A stretch of DNA of 64,000 bases, from positions 15,610 to 79,609 of the forward strand of contig DASZER010000004.1 in assembly GCA_035940575.1 (NCBI GenBank). The letters run 5' to 3'. How positions within the stretch are numbered: the stretch's first letter is position 1; every line of letters starts with the position of its first letter. The translations under genes and the position numbers were made by a program. The stretch is from BP-191 sp035940575 (GTDB lineage Bacteria; Actinomycetota; Actinomycetes; BP-191). This document shows positions 1-8,455 of the stretch, piece after piece. Under the pieces are notes generated by a model. It saw only the letters and a program-made list of their open reading frames with translations. It was not told the DNA's origin and did not search any database.

Positions 1-807
1 TCGTACCTCCAGGCGGTCGCCGCCGACGGCACGCCGACGTGCCGGCAGGCGGCGCCCGTGCCGGCGTTCGACTCGATGTTCCTGGGCGAGGGGACGGTGT
101 CGAGCACGGTTCCCGCGAACGCCGTCAGCGGGCAGAGCGGCGACGCCTACCGGGTGGACCTCACCCTCGGCGACGGCGCGCGCTACGTGATGAACGGCAA
201 CCGCCTCGTCGTCTCGGGCACCCTGACCCTCGGCGAGGGCGCGACGATCAGCAACGACGGGGGCGACGGCACGCTGAGCGCCGCGGGCACCGGGGCGCCG
301 GGGTCCGCGCTCGGCGGGGGCGGCGACGGCGCGTGCGCGGTGCCGCCGACGCAGGTGACGAACGCGCTGGGCGGCGCGGGCAGCAACATGGGCTCGACCG
401 GCACGGTCGCCGTGCGCCCGCCGGTGACGGTCGGGGGGCCCGGCCTGGCGAGCTGGGCACCGGCGATGCTGGCCGGCAGGTCGTTCGACGGCGCCCGGAT
501 CATGGGCGGCAACGGCGGCGGCGGGACCGCCTGCGGCGCGGGCGCGACGAACGGCGGCGGCGGCGGTGGGGGCGGCGTGATCGTCGTCATCGCGAAGCGG
601 ATCGTGCTCACCGGGTCGGCGGCGTACGTCACCGCCGACGGCGGCGACTCCGCGAACGCCGGCGGCGGGGGCGGCGGCGTCGTGATCGTCGCGTCGACCG
701 AGCCGAGGCCCGCCGGGCTCGTGCTGCGCGCGGCGGGCGGCACCAGCGGCGGCGACCCGCTCTGGAAGGGCTTCGACGGCCTGACGCGGTTCTACGGCAT
801 CCCGTAG
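1..807 (+). CDS. Glycine-rich protein, 3' end only (partial)
   Basis: The gene enters from the left edge with an open frame from base 1 and stops at TAG 805-807. The visible part, about 268 residues, is very rich in Gly, Ala, Thr and Val. It has several poly-Gly runs (for example around bases 550-580 and 660-680) separated by short beta-strand-like stretches such as VIVVIAKRI and VVIVAST. This composition suits a secreted or surface beta-structured protein with Gly-rich loops. No catalytic motif and no C-terminal anchor are seen; it ends in FYGIP. The N-terminus lies outside the window, so export cannot be judged. The function is unknown. Confidence 0.6.
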   Translation, partial: SYLQAVAADGTPTCRQAAPVPAFDSMFLGEGTVSSTVPANAVSGQSGDAYRVDLTLGDGARYVMNGNRLVVSGTLTLGEGATISNDGGDGTLSAAGTGAPGSALGGGGDGACAVPPTQVTNALGGAGSNMGSTGTVAVRPPVTVGGPGLASWAPAMLAGRSFDGARIMGGNGGGGTACGAGATNGGGGGGGGVIVVIAKRIVLTGSAAYVTADGGDSANAGGGGGGVVIVASTEPRPAGLVLRAAGGTSGGDPLWKGFDGLTRFYGIP

Positions 808-858
808 GCCGGGTAGCCTTGCCCGCACGACAACGGGGTCGTGCTCGGGAGGGCTTGC

Positions 859-1905
859 GTGGAGAACGTCCTGCGGGACTGGGATGGCGAGTTCGCGCTG
901 ACGGCGTACGACGAGCCCTCGGGCGCCTACCTGTTCATCGCGATCCACTCGACGCGGCTGGGCCCGGGCGCGGGCGGCACGCGCATGAAGACGTACGCCA
1001 CGCCGGCCGACGGCCTCGCCGACGCGTGCAGGCTCGCGGGCGCGATGACGTTGAAGATGGCCGTCGCGGGGCTGCCCATGGGCGGCGGCAAGTCGGTCAT
1101 CGCGGTGCCCGGCGAGCTCTCGCCGGAGGTGCGGCGCAACCTGCTGCTGCGCCACGCGCACAACGTCCACATGCTCGGCGGCAACTACCGCACCGGCCCC
1201 GACATGAACACCAACTCCGCCGACATGGACACCCTCAACGAGGTGACGCCGTTCGCGTTCGGGCGCTCGGTCGAGAAGGGCGGCTCGGGGTCGAGCGCGC
1301 CGGACACGGCCGTCGGCGTCTACCACGGCATCGTCGCGTCGGTGACCCACGTCTACGGCTCCGGCGACCTGACCGGCAAGCGGGTGCTGGTGCAGGGCGC
1401 GGGCGCGGTCGGCGAGCCGCTGGTCGAGATGCTCGTCAAGGACGGCGCCCACGTCATCGTCAGCGACGTCACGTTGGAGCGGGTCGAGGCGCTGTACGAC
1501 CGCCTCGGCGTCGAGGTCGTCTCCCCCGCGTCGGTGCTGTCGACGGAGTGCGACGTGTTCGCCCCCTGCGCGACCGGCGGCGTCATCTCCGTCGACAACG
1601 TCGGCATGCTGCGTTGCCGCATCGTCGCCGGCGCCGCGAACAACCCGCTCGTGGACCCCCGGCGCGACGGCGAGGCGTTGCGCGAGGCGGGCATCCTCTA
1701 CGCGCCCGACTTCGTCATCAACGGCGGCGGCGCCATCCACCTCATCGGCTACGAGGCGCTCGGCTGGACCGAGGACCAGGTCGAGCGCGGCCTCGAGGGC
1801 ATCGGCACGACGTTGACCGAGATCTACCGCGCCGCCGACGAGGCGGGCATCAGCACCGAGGCCGCCGCCGAGCGGATCGCGCACGCGAGGCTCGCGGCGG
1901 GCTGA
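859..1905 (+). CDS. Glu/Leu/Phe/Val family amino-acid dehydrogenase
   Basis: The 348-residue protein belongs to the family that oxidatively deaminates L-amino acids to 2-oxo acids with NAD(P)+. The N-terminal part carries the substrate-binding region GAGGTRMK and the glycine-rich catalytic motif PMGGGKS, whose lysine is about residue 78. The C-terminal Rossmann fold starts at VLVQGAGAVGE (about residues 177-186). The length is near that of leucine or valine dehydrogenases (about 350 residues) and shorter than classical glutamate dehydrogenases, so a branched-chain or phenylalanine substrate is more likely than glutamate. This is inference. GTG 859 is chosen because GGGAGG lies 7 bases upstream; an in-frame GTG at 841 would add 6 residues. 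The next gene starts 2 bases after the stop. Confidence 0.88.
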   Translation: MENVLRDWDGEFALTAYDEPSGAYLFIAIHSTRLGPGAGGTRMKTYATPADGLADACRLAGAMTLKMAVAGLPMGGGKSVIAVPGELSPEVRRNLLLRHAHNVHMLGGNYRTGPDMNTNSADMDTLNEVTPFAFGRSVEKGGSGSSAPDTAVGVYHGIVASVTHVYGSGDLTGKRVLVQGAGAVGEPLVEMLVKDGAHVIVSDVTLERVEALYDRLGVEVVSPASVLSTECDVFAPCATGGVISVDNVGMLRCRIVAGAANNPLVDPRRDGEALREAGILYAPDFVINGGGAIHLIGYEALGWTEDQVERGLEGIGTTLTEIYRAADEAGISTEAAAERIAHARLAAG

Positions 1906-1907
1906 CC

Positions 1908-2528
1908 GTGAACACCCTGCTCGCGCTGCTCGCGGCCCTGCTCGGCTTCGGGTCGTGCGCGATGCCGATGCGCGACGGCGACGTGACCGGGTGCGCGCTC
2001 GAGGGCCCGGCCGATCCCGTCAGGGCCGACGTCGACGGCGACGGGCGCGAGGACCTCGTCCTGCACCACCTCGTGGCCGGGCGGCCGACGGTCGAGGTGT
2101 GCGTCTCCGGCGACGGCCTGCGGACCGCCCCCGGCTACGGCCGCGCGAACCTGTTCTTCGTCGTGGACGTCGACGGCGACGGCGCGTCCGAGGTGCTCGC
2201 GGGCGAGGACACCGGCATGGCGCAGACCGCCGTCGTGCTGCGCTGGGACGGCTCCGGGCTCGCGCCCGTCGGCGTCACGGTCCGCAACGGCACGAGGCCG
2301 GGCGACAGCGAGCCGCGCTACCTGTTCGGGTGCGCGCCCGGCGCGCTCGTCCAGGCCGACGTCGACTGGGCGCGCCGCACCGGCGTGCTGACGACGTACA
2401 CGATCGGCGACTCCGGCGTCTCGACCTCGCGGCGCGACCTGCGCGTGCCCGCGGGGGCTACGCGGGAGACGTACCTCCCGACGATCGTCACGCCCTGCCG
2501 GATGGACGGCCGCACGCCGAAACCCTGA
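1908..2528 (+). CDS. Exported protein with FG-GAP/VCBS-like calcium loops
   Basis: The 206-residue protein begins with a hydrophobic export signal (NTLLALLAALLGFGSCA), in which Cys17 might be a lipidation site although the lipobox is not ideal. Two DVDGDG loops (residues about 43-48 and 86-91) have the Asp/Gly spacing of calcium-binding FG-GAP/VCBS beta-propeller repeats. Only about two such repeats are seen, too few for a full propeller. It starts 2 bases after the dehydrogenase stop and is probably co-transcribed with it, although no functional link is evident. Substrate or ligand is unknown. Confidence 0.65.
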   Translation: MNTLLALLAALLGFGSCAMPMRDGDVTGCALEGPADPVRADVDGDGREDLVLHHLVAGRPTVEVCVSGDGLRTAPGYGRANLFFVVDVDGDGASEVLAGEDTGMAQTAVVLRWDGSGLAPVGVTVRNGTRPGDSEPRYLFGCAPGALVQADVDWARRTGVLTTYTIGDSGVSTSRRDLRVPAGATRETYLPTIVTPCRMDGRTPKP

Positions 2529-2582
2529 CGCGTTCGCGCCATCGGTCACGGAGCCCGTTGCGTTCGCCCCGATGCTCGTCCC

Positions 2583-2813
2583 ATGACGACACGCACCCTT
2601 CTTCCACCGCCGCCGCTGCCCGAGCACCCCGAGGAGTACGAGGGCCAGTGGGTGGCCGTCCTGGACGACCGCACGGTCGTCGCCGCGTCGCCCGACTCCG
2701 CCGAGGTCTCGCGCCAGGTGCGCGCGCTCGGGCTGTCGGGCGAGGCCTGCAAGTCCTACATCCCGGCTCGCGACGAGCCCATCTGGATTCCCGTCTGGGG
2801 GGTAGAGCAGTGA
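2583..2813 (+). CDS. Small DUF5678-like protein
   Basis: This 76-residue soluble protein has a proline-rich start followed by a compact core (YEGQWVAVLDDRTVVAAS...V..QVRALG...YIPARDEPIWIP). The core resembles the DUF5678 family: a W-V-A-x-x-x-G/D-x-x-V-A start and an ending with a proline before a hydrophobic strand. Its stop overlaps the start of the aspartic-protease gene by 4 bases (GTGA), so the two are very likely translated together. Small DUF5678 proteins are often found beside retropepsin-like proteins, which supports the assignment. Molecular role is not known. Confidence 0.7.
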   Translation: MTTRTLLPPPPLPEHPEEYEGQWVAVLDDRTVVAASPDSAEVSRQVRALGLSGEACKSYIPARDEPIWIPVWGVEQ

Positions 2814-3244
2814 CGACCCGATTCCCTTACCTCGACGACGGCGCGCCGCCGATCGCGCGCCCGATCGTCGCCGTCCGTGCGTTCTCCGGCGACCGCTCCG
2901 CGCGGTTCACCGCGCTGCTGGACACCGGCTCGCCCGGCACCGTGCTCGACGCCGAGGTCGCGCGGGACCTCGGCATCCGCCTCGGCCGCAAGGGCGCGGA
3001 GCAGGCGCGGATGCGGCTGCTCGGCGAGACGTTGCCCGTGCAGTTCGAGCACGTCGACCTCGCCCTAATCGGCTCGGACGAGACGTGGACCGCGCGCGTG
3101 GGCTTCGTGATGTCCGACCGGCTCCGCATGCCGTTCTCGGGGCTGCTCGGGTCCGCCGGCTTCTTCGACAGGTACGTGGTGACGTTCGCGGAGTACCACG
3201 GGTGGGTCGGGGTCGAGCACGCGGCGAACGTGCCGCCGGTGTGA
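2810..3244 (+). CDS. Retropepsin-like clan AA aspartic protease
   Basis: The 144-residue single-domain protein carries the active-site triad ALLDTGSPGTVLD (Asp about residue 39) followed by the retropepsin psi-loop pattern. A second hydrophobic-hydrophobic-Gly element, FSGLLGSAGFFDRYVVTF, lies near residues 105-123. Bacterial clan AA proteases of this size act as homodimers. No signal peptide or membrane segment is present, so it should be cytosolic. It overlaps the DUF5678-like gene by 4 bases and the two form a pair. The peptide substrate is unknown. Confidence 0.8.
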   Translation: MTTRFPYLDDGAPPIARPIVAVRAFSGDRSARFTALLDTGSPGTVLDAEVARDLGIRLGRKGAEQARMRLLGETLPVQFEHVDLALIGSDETWTARVGFVMSDRLRMPFSGLLGSAGFFDRYVVTFAEYHGWVGVEHAANVPPV

Positions 3245-3247
3245 CCG

Positions 3248-3802
3248 CTACCTGAGCGACCGGCCGTCCGAGCGCGGCGCGGTGGTGATCTGGACGAGGA
3301 GGTCCTCGAGCAGGGCGACGCGCTGCTCCGCGGCGACGAGATCGATCTCGGCGCGGGCGGCGTGGTTCGCGGCGGCGGCGGCGCGGCCTTCGAGCGCGCG
3401 GGCGGCGGTCACGTCCGTGTAGCGGCAGACGACCGCGGGCGTGTCCGTCGCGACGCCGACGAGCTCGGCGACGACCGTGAGCCAGCGCACGGTGCCGTCC
3501 TCGCGGCGCACGCGTACGAGCAGCGACGACCGGGACGCGGCGACCGCGTGCCAGACGTCGTACGCCAGCACGTCGACCTGCGCGCCCGCCTCGTCGGTGA
3601 CCGAGACGGGCTCGTAGGCGATGTCCCCGGCGCGGCGGCCGCGGCGTACGCCGAGCAGGCGGCTCGCGGCGACGTTGCCCGCGAGCACGCGGGAGGTCTC
3701 GTCGAGCACGACCACCGCGATGTCGAGGCTGTCGAGCACGTCGTGCAGCAGTCGTGGCTGGTACGGCAGCAGCGCCGCGTGCAGCCTCCGGTCCCCGTTC
3801 AT
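3248..3802 (-). CDS. PAS-domain protein with C-terminal coiled coil
   Basis: The 184-residue protein has one PAS domain, about residues 17-135. Features include the start LLHDVLDSLDIAVVVLDETSRVLAGNVAASRLLG, the variable loop and the closing strand CRYTDVTAARALEGR. An alanine-rich helix (about 135-175) predicted to form a coiled coil follows. No kinase, GGDEF, EAL or DNA-binding domain is attached, so it may be a stand-alone sensor or adaptor that dimerises through the helix. The ligand is unknown. It converges with the aspartic protease gene (stops 3 bases apart) and is divergent from the MFS transporter. Confidence 0.8.
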   Translation of the reverse strand: MNGDRRLHAALLPYQPRLLHDVLDSLDIAVVVLDETSRVLAGNVAASRLLGVRRGRRAGDIAYEPVSVTDEAGAQVDVLAYDVWHAVAASRSSLLVRVRREDGTVRWLTVVAELVGVATDTPAVVCRYTDVTAARALEGRAAAAANHAARAEIDLVAAEQRVALLEDLLVQITTAPRSDGRSLR

Positions 3803-3863
3803 GGGTCGATGGTCCGTGTCGTTCGGGATGCGCCGCTATGGCCCGTTGTGGTCATCTTGCGCA

Positions 3864-5162
3864 GTGCCCCACCTCGCGGACCTGCGCGCGGTCCTGCGGG
3901 AGCCGCACTTTCGCCGCCTCTACGGCACACGCCTGACCGCGCAGACGGCCGACGGCGTGTTCCAGGCGGCGCTGGCGTCGTTCGTCCTGTTCTCGCCGGA
4001 GAACCAGGCGACGGCGGGTACGACCGCCGCGGCGTTCGCGACGCTGCTGCTGCCGTACTCGGTGGTGGGGCCGTTCGCCGGGGTGTTCATCGACCGCTGG
4101 CAGCGCCGCACGATCCTCGTCCGCGCCAACGTCGTCCGCGCCGCGCTGACAGCCCTCGTCGCGGTGCTCGTGGGGCTCGGCGTGGAGTCGTGGCCGTTCT
4201 ACGTCGCGACGCTCTCGGTGCTCAGCGTCAACCGCTTCTTCCTCTCCAGCCTCTCCGCGTCACTGCCGCACGTGGTCGAGCGCAGGCTGCTCGTCACCGG
4301 CAACTCGCTGTCCACGACGTCGGGGACGATCGTGGCGGGCATCGGCGGCGGCCTCGGGGTGGGGCTGCGGGCGCTGCTCGGCGAGGACGACCCGAGCGTG
4401 GCGGTGATCGTCGTGGTCGCGGGCGTGGTCTACCTGGCGAGCGCGGCGCTCGCGGCGCGCATCCCGCGCACGCTGCTCGGGCCCGACCCCGACGACGAGC
4501 GCGAGTCCACGAGCGAGGCGATGCGCAACGTCCTGTCCGGCATCGCGGGCGGCGCGCGGCACGTCTGGCAGCGGCGCCGCCCGGCGCACGCCCTCGGCGC
4601 GATCGCGACGCACCGGTTCTTCTACGGCCTGTCGACGGTCGCGACGCTGCTGCTGTACCGCAACTACTTCACCGACCAGGGCTTCTTCCGCGCCGGCATC
4701 GACGGGCTTGCGCAGGTGTTCGGCGCGTCGAGCATCGGCGTCGTCCTCGCCGCGGTCGTGACGCCGTACGTCACCCGCAGGCTCGGCAAGGAACGCTGGA
4801 TCGTGACGCTGCTCGCGGCCGCCTGCGTGGTCGAGATCGCGCTCGGCTTCCCGTACACGCAGCCCGCGCTGCTCGTCGCCGCGCTGCTGCTCGGCTTCGT
4901 CGCGCAGGGCTCGAAGATCTGCGTGGACACGATCGTGCAGGAGTCCGTGGCGGACGCGTACCGGGGCAGGGTGTTCGCGTTCTACGACATCCTGTTCAAC
5001 GTCACGTTCGTGTCGGCGGCGGTGGTCGCGGCGACGTTCCTGCCGGACACGGGCCGCTCGTACCTCGCGCTCACGGTCATTGCCGTGGGCTACGGCGCCA
5101 CGGCGCTCGCGTACCTCGCGGTCACGGGAGGAGCGGCAGGCCGATCGACGGCGTCGGGATGA
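3864..5162 (+). CDS. Major facilitator superfamily transporter
   Basis: The protein has about 432 residues with alternating hydrophobic segments consistent with 12 transmembrane helices. The loop FIDRWQRRTILVRANVVRA between helices 2 and 3 matches the MFS motif A pattern (G/A-x-x-x-D-R-x-x-R-R). This arrangement resembles the MFS_3 drug-efflux/enterobactin-exporter group, but the substrate cannot be read from sequence. GTG 3864 is preferred because the protein then begins with PHLADLRAVLREPHFRRL, a typical cytosolic lead into helix 1. ATG 3828 is an alternative. The 3' end overlaps the convergent FecR-type gene by 41 bases. Confidence 0.85.
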   Translation: MPHLADLRAVLREPHFRRLYGTRLTAQTADGVFQAALASFVLFSPENQATAGTTAAAFATLLLPYSVVGPFAGVFIDRWQRRTILVRANVVRAALTALVAVLVGLGVESWPFYVATLSVLSVNRFFLSSLSASLPHVVERRLLVTGNSLSTTSGTIVAGIGGGLGVGLRALLGEDDPSVAVIVVVAGVVYLASAALAARIPRTLLGPDPDDERESTSEAMRNVLSGIAGGARHVWQRRRPAHALGAIATHRFFYGLSTVATLLLYRNYFTDQGFFRAGIDGLAQVFGASSIGVVLAAVVTPYVTRRLGKERWIVTLLAAACVVEIALGFPYTQPALLVAALLLGFVAQGSKICVDTIVQESVADAYRGRVFAFYDILFNVTFVSAAVVAATFLPDTGRSYLALTVIAVGYGATALAYLAVTGGAAGRSTASG

Positions 5163-6213
5163 TCTGACCGATCACGTCCTCCAGCGAGTCCGTCGGGGAC
5201 GGGCTCGACGTGGGCTTCGGCGACGTGGTCGGCTTCGGCGTCGGGCGGGGGCCGCCGCCGGAGGACCGGGTCGGCGACGGCGCGGGCGACGACGAGGGAC
5301 GCGGGCGGGTGACGTCGCCGCGCGGGGACTCGCCTGCCACGACGGGGCGCGGCGAGGACGACGCGGACGGCGCGGGCACCCCGCGCAGCACGGCGGACAG
5401 CGCGGTGCCCACCTCGACCGCGGACGTGTCGAGCAGCGCCGCCACGACGCCCCACGACCCGCCGCGCGTACGCAGGCTCAGCGCGCGGCCCTGCTCCCCC
5501 GCGGCGCGGTCGATCGCGTCCGCGAGCAGCGTGTCGCTCGGGCGTACGCCGGGGGTGCGGGGGAACGACGCCGGCAGGATCGCGGCGGGGCGGTCGAGGC
5601 CCGCGGCGAGGGCGTTGAGGCGGGTGTCGTCGGCGAGCAGCGTCGCGACGACGTCGCGCTCCCACGCGTCGTGGCGGAGCTGCAACGGAGCCGCCTCGCG
5701 CGGCAGCGCCCGGCCCGCGACGGACACCTGGTACAGCGGGTCCATCGAGAGCCGCTGGCCCGACGCGGTGCGCACGCGGGAGCCCGCGGACAGCGCGGAG
5801 ACGACGACGGACAGGCGGCGCTCGACGCGTACGGCGCCGTCGCCGATGTCGTCGACGGTCGTGTCGCCGGCGCGGACGGTGACGCCCGGGCCGTCGCGGT
5901 GGTCCACGAGCAGCGCGCCGCGCGCGAGGTCGACCGACGCGCCGTCCGGGACGACGACCTCGGTCGAGGGCGCGAGCAGCACGCGGCGGTCGCGGACGAC
6001 GAGGGTCGCGGAGCCGGAGGCGCCGGTACGGACGCGGTCGCCCTTGCCGAGCTTCGCGCCCTCGGCGGCGGCGCGCTCGGAGCCGCCGGAGACGACGACC
6101 GCGTCGCGGACGCCGGCCAGGGTGACGTCCTCGTCGCGGACGTCCGAGCAGGCCGTCAGACCGGCTGCCGCGAGGAGCGCGGCGGCGACGGCGAGAGGCA
6201 CCTTTCGGACCAC
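5122..6213 (-). CDS. FecR-domain lipoprotein with proline/serine-rich tail
   Basis: The protein of about 363 residues has a lipoprotein signal ending in the lipobox LTAC (Cys about residue 22). A FecR-like domain follows, seen in LGKGDRVRTGASGSATLVVRDRR and a later LYQVSVAG region. The last 90 residues are rich in Pro, Ser and Thr, a typical wall-spanning or disordered linker, and end in IGLPLLP. FecR-like domains bind surface polymers or act in signalling; here it is anchored outside the membrane, and there is no adjacent sigma factor or TonB system. GTG 6213 is chosen because it puts Arg/Lys directly before the hydrophobic core. Starts at 6249 or 6258 are possible. Confidence 0.72.
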   Translation of the reverse strand: MVRKVPLAVAAALLAAAGLTACSDVRDEDVTLAGVRDAVVVSGGSERAAAEGAKLGKGDRVRTGASGSATLVVRDRRVLLAPSTEVVVPDGASVDLARGALLVDHRDGPGVTVRAGDTTVDDIGDGAVRVERRLSVVVSALSAGSRVRTASGQRLSMDPLYQVSVAGRALPREAAPLQLRHDAWERDVVATLLADDTRLNALAAGLDRPAAILPASFPRTPGVRPSDTLLADAIDRAAGEQGRALSLRTRGGSWGVVAALLDTSAVEVGTALSAVLRGVPAPSASSSPRPVVAGESPRGDVTRPRPSSSPAPSPTRSSGGGPRPTPKPTTSPKPTSSPSPTDSLEDVIGQIIPTPSIGLPLLP

Positions 6214-6275
6214 ATCGTCATGATCGGGTCGGAACGCCCGCGAGCACATGATCACCACGGGCTAGTTCGGCGTAG

Positions 6276-7685
6276 TCACAAAGAACTACGTGCCCACTCC
6301 TGGAGCAGCGCGACGGCCTCGTCGTGCGGGATCGGGCCGCGCTCCATGCGCTGGTCGAGCAGGTACTGGTACGCCTTGCCGACGGCCGGGCCGGGCGGGA
6401 TTCCGAGGATCTCCATGATCTCCCGGCCGTCGAGGTCGGGCCGGATCCTCGCGAGCTCCTCGGCCTCGAGCAGCGCCGCGATGCGCTCCTCCAGCGAGTC
6501 GTACGCCGCCGCGAGCTGCTGCGCCTTGCGGACGTTGCGGGTCGTGCAGTCCGAGCGGACGAGCACGTTGAGGCGCGGCAGGAGCGGCCCCGCGTCGGCG
6601 ACGTAGCGGCGGACGGCCGAGTCGGTCCAGCCCATCCGGTAGGTGTGGAAGCGCAGGTGCAGCTCGATGAGCCTGCACACGTCCTCGGTGAGCTGCTTGG
6701 GGTACTTCAGCGCCTTGAGCCGCTTGCGCGCGAGCTTCGCCCCCACGACCTCGTGGTGGTGGAACGACACCCCGTCGGGCCCGATCTCGCGGGTCGCCGG
6801 CTTGCCGATGTCGTGCAGCAGCGCGGCCAGGCGCAGCGTGAGGTCGGGCTCGCCGGCCTCGCGGGAGATGGCGTTCTCCAGGACCGCGAGCGAGTGCAGG
6901 TAGACGTCCTTGTGCCGGTGCACCGCGTCGATCGCGAGGCGCATCGCGGGCAGCTCGGGGAGCACGTGCTCGCACAGGCCCGTGTCGACCAGCAGCGTGA
7001 GGCCGCGTACGGGCTCCTTGCCGAGCAGCGTCTTCGACAGCTCGACCTGGACGCGCTCGGCCGACACGATCTGAATGCGGTCGGCCATCGCCGCCATCGC
7101 CGCCACGACCCCGGGGTCGGGCGCGAAGCCGAGCTGTGCGGCGAACCGCGCGGCCCGCATCATCCGCAGCGGGTCGTCGGTGAACGACTCCTCCGGCGTG
7201 CCCGGCGTGCGCAGCACCCCGCGCGCGAGGTCCGCGAGGCCGTCGAACGGGTCCACGAACTCGTGGTCGGGCAACGCCACCGCCATGGCGTTGACCGTGA
7301 AGTCGCGCCTGCGCAGGTCCTCGTCCAGCGAGTCGCCGTAGACGACGTCGGGCTTGCGCGAGGCCGGGTCGTACGACTCGCCGCGGAACGTCGTGATCTC
7401 GCACCTGACCGGCCCGCGCGCGACGCCGATCGTCCCGAACGCCCGGCCCGTCTCCCACGTCGTGCCCCACTCGTCCACGAGCGCGAGCACCTGCTCGGGC
7501 AGCGCGTCGGTCGCGAAGTCGAGGTCGTCGCCGAGCCTGCCGAGCAGCGCGTCGCGGACGGAGCCGCCGACGAGGTAGAGGCGGTGACCCGCCTCGGCGA
7601 ACCTGCGGCCGAGGTCGTCGGCGACCGGCGCGATGCGGAGCAGCTCCGCCACCGCGCTCCGCTGGACCTCGCTCAGTCGGGACAC
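6276..7685 (-). CDS. cca: CCA-adding tRNA nucleotidyltransferase with HD domain
   Basis: The 469-residue protein adds or repairs the 3' CCA end of tRNAs. It has the class II nucleotidyltransferase signature GGSVRDALLGR (residues 40-50) and the metal-binding DLDFATD (54-60). It also has the neck motif RRDFTVNAMA and a C-terminal HD phosphohydrolase domain with LLHDIGKP. The length and HD domain match the actinobacterial pcnA/cca gene found left of the origin (M. tuberculosis Rv3907c). Translation starts at GTG 7685 without a clear Shine-Dalgarno sequence, and the divergent gene begins 165 bases away, so the promoter lies in between. Confidence 0.95.
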   Translation of the reverse strand: MSRLSEVQRSAVAELLRIAPVADDLGRRFAEAGHRLYLVGGSVRDALLGRLGDDLDFATDALPEQVLALVDEWGTTWETGRAFGTIGVARGPVRCEITTFRGESYDPASRKPDVVYGDSLDEDLRRRDFTVNAMAVALPDHEFVDPFDGLADLARGVLRTPGTPEESFTDDPLRMMRAARFAAQLGFAPDPGVVAAMAAMADRIQIVSAERVQVELSKTLLGKEPVRGLTLLVDTGLCEHVLPELPAMRLAIDAVHRHKDVYLHSLAVLENAISREAGEPDLTLRLAALLHDIGKPATREIGPDGVSFHHHEVVGAKLARKRLKALKYPKQLTEDVCRLIELHLRFHTYRMGWTDSAVRRYVADAGPLLPRLNVLVRSDCTTRNVRKAQQLAAAYDSLEERIAALLEAEELARIRPDLDGREIMEILGIPPGPAVGKAYQYLLDQRMERGPIPHDEAVALLQEWARSSL

Positions 7686-7850
7686 GGGGCATCAGCGTAC
7701 GGGTACGGCGCTCCGGGTGCCGGGGTTTGGTCCGCGCGCGGCGGGGGTATGCCGCTCTGCTCGCCGTACGACGGGGCTCCAGAGCAGGGGCTTCCGCCGG
7801 AGCGCGTCACCGCCTACCGTGGCGGGGCTTCCCCCTTCCTGGAGAGACCG

Positions 7851-8399
7851 TTGCGCGGACCGATCGACGTGACGCAGGCCCTGCTCGAGGCCGGCGTGGC
7901 GCACGAGGTCGTCCACCTGCGCCGCCGCATCGACGACGCGGCCGAGCTGCCGGACGTCCTCGGCCTCCCCTCCGCCGCCTGCGTCGCCGTGCGCGTGTAC
8001 GAGGCGGGCGACCGCCTCGTCGCTGCGCTGCTGCCGGCCGACCGCGCCGCCGCTACGACGGCGCTGGCGCGTGCCGCGCGGGTACGCGCCCTGCGCGAGC
8101 CGCCGCCGGGCCGGGTGAGCGAGCTGACCGACTTCCACCCGTCGCTGGTGCCGCCGTTCTGCCTGCCCGCGGACGTCGTCGCGGTGGCGGACCGCATGCT
8201 GCGCGGCCCCGAGGTGCTGTTCACGGCCACGGGCGACGGCGCGACCGCGCTCAAGGTGCACGGCGAGGATTTGCTCGCGTTCACCCGCGCGACCGTCGCC
8301 GACCTGGTCGAGCCGGGCGTCGTGCTCGACGTGACGCGCCGCCTGGACGCCGACGGCTGGCGGGCGGGCGCGCCGTCCGCGGCGGCGCTGCGCCGGTAG
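7851..8399 (+). CDS. YbaK-type aminoacyl-tRNA deacylase domain protein
   Basis: The 182-residue protein has the YbaK/ProX fold pattern: a DVTQALLEAGVAHEVVHL start, central hydrophobic strands and VSELTDFHPSLVPPFCLP near residues 85-102. This is followed by RGPEVLFTATGDGATALKVHGEDLLAFT. Such domains hydrolyse mischarged tRNAs (for example Cys- or Ala-tRNA-Pro) in trans. The usual catalytic lysine position near the N-terminal third is not obvious, so substrate and activity remain open. TTG 7851 is selected because GGAGAG lies 4-9 bases upstream and the next in-frame start is downstream of conserved residues. Next comes the Nudix gene, 56 bases away on the same strand. Confidence 0.75.
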   Translation: MRGPIDVTQALLEAGVAHEVVHLRRRIDDAAELPDVLGLPSAACVAVRVYEAGDRLVAALLPADRAAATTALARAARVRALREPPPGRVSELTDFHPSLVPPFCLPADVVAVADRMLRGPEVLFTATGDGATALKVHGEDLLAFTRATVADLVEPGVVLDVTRRLDADGWRAGAPSAAALRR

Positions 8400-8455
8400 C
8401 GCGACCGGCCCGTACGGGCGGGGACGGCGCCAGGAACCGGACATAGGATCGCGGC

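Noticed and set aside
1..807. Glycine-rich partial gene as a PE_PGRS-type protein
   Set aside because: The PE domain would be outside the window, and the Gly runs are separated by beta-rich Val/Thr segments rather than regular GGxGG repeats.
39..2528. Long continuous frame crossing the dehydrogenase gene
   Set aside because: The Arg/Gly-rich translation before base 1908 is the shadow of the glycine-rich and dehydrogenase genes; only the last 206 residues have a signal peptide and motifs.
5210..6223. Plus-strand frame of 337 residues opposite the FecR-type lipoprotein
   Set aside because: Its composition is Arg/Ser/Thr-rich without motifs, while the minus strand has a lipobox, FecR motif and a disordered Pro-rich tail.
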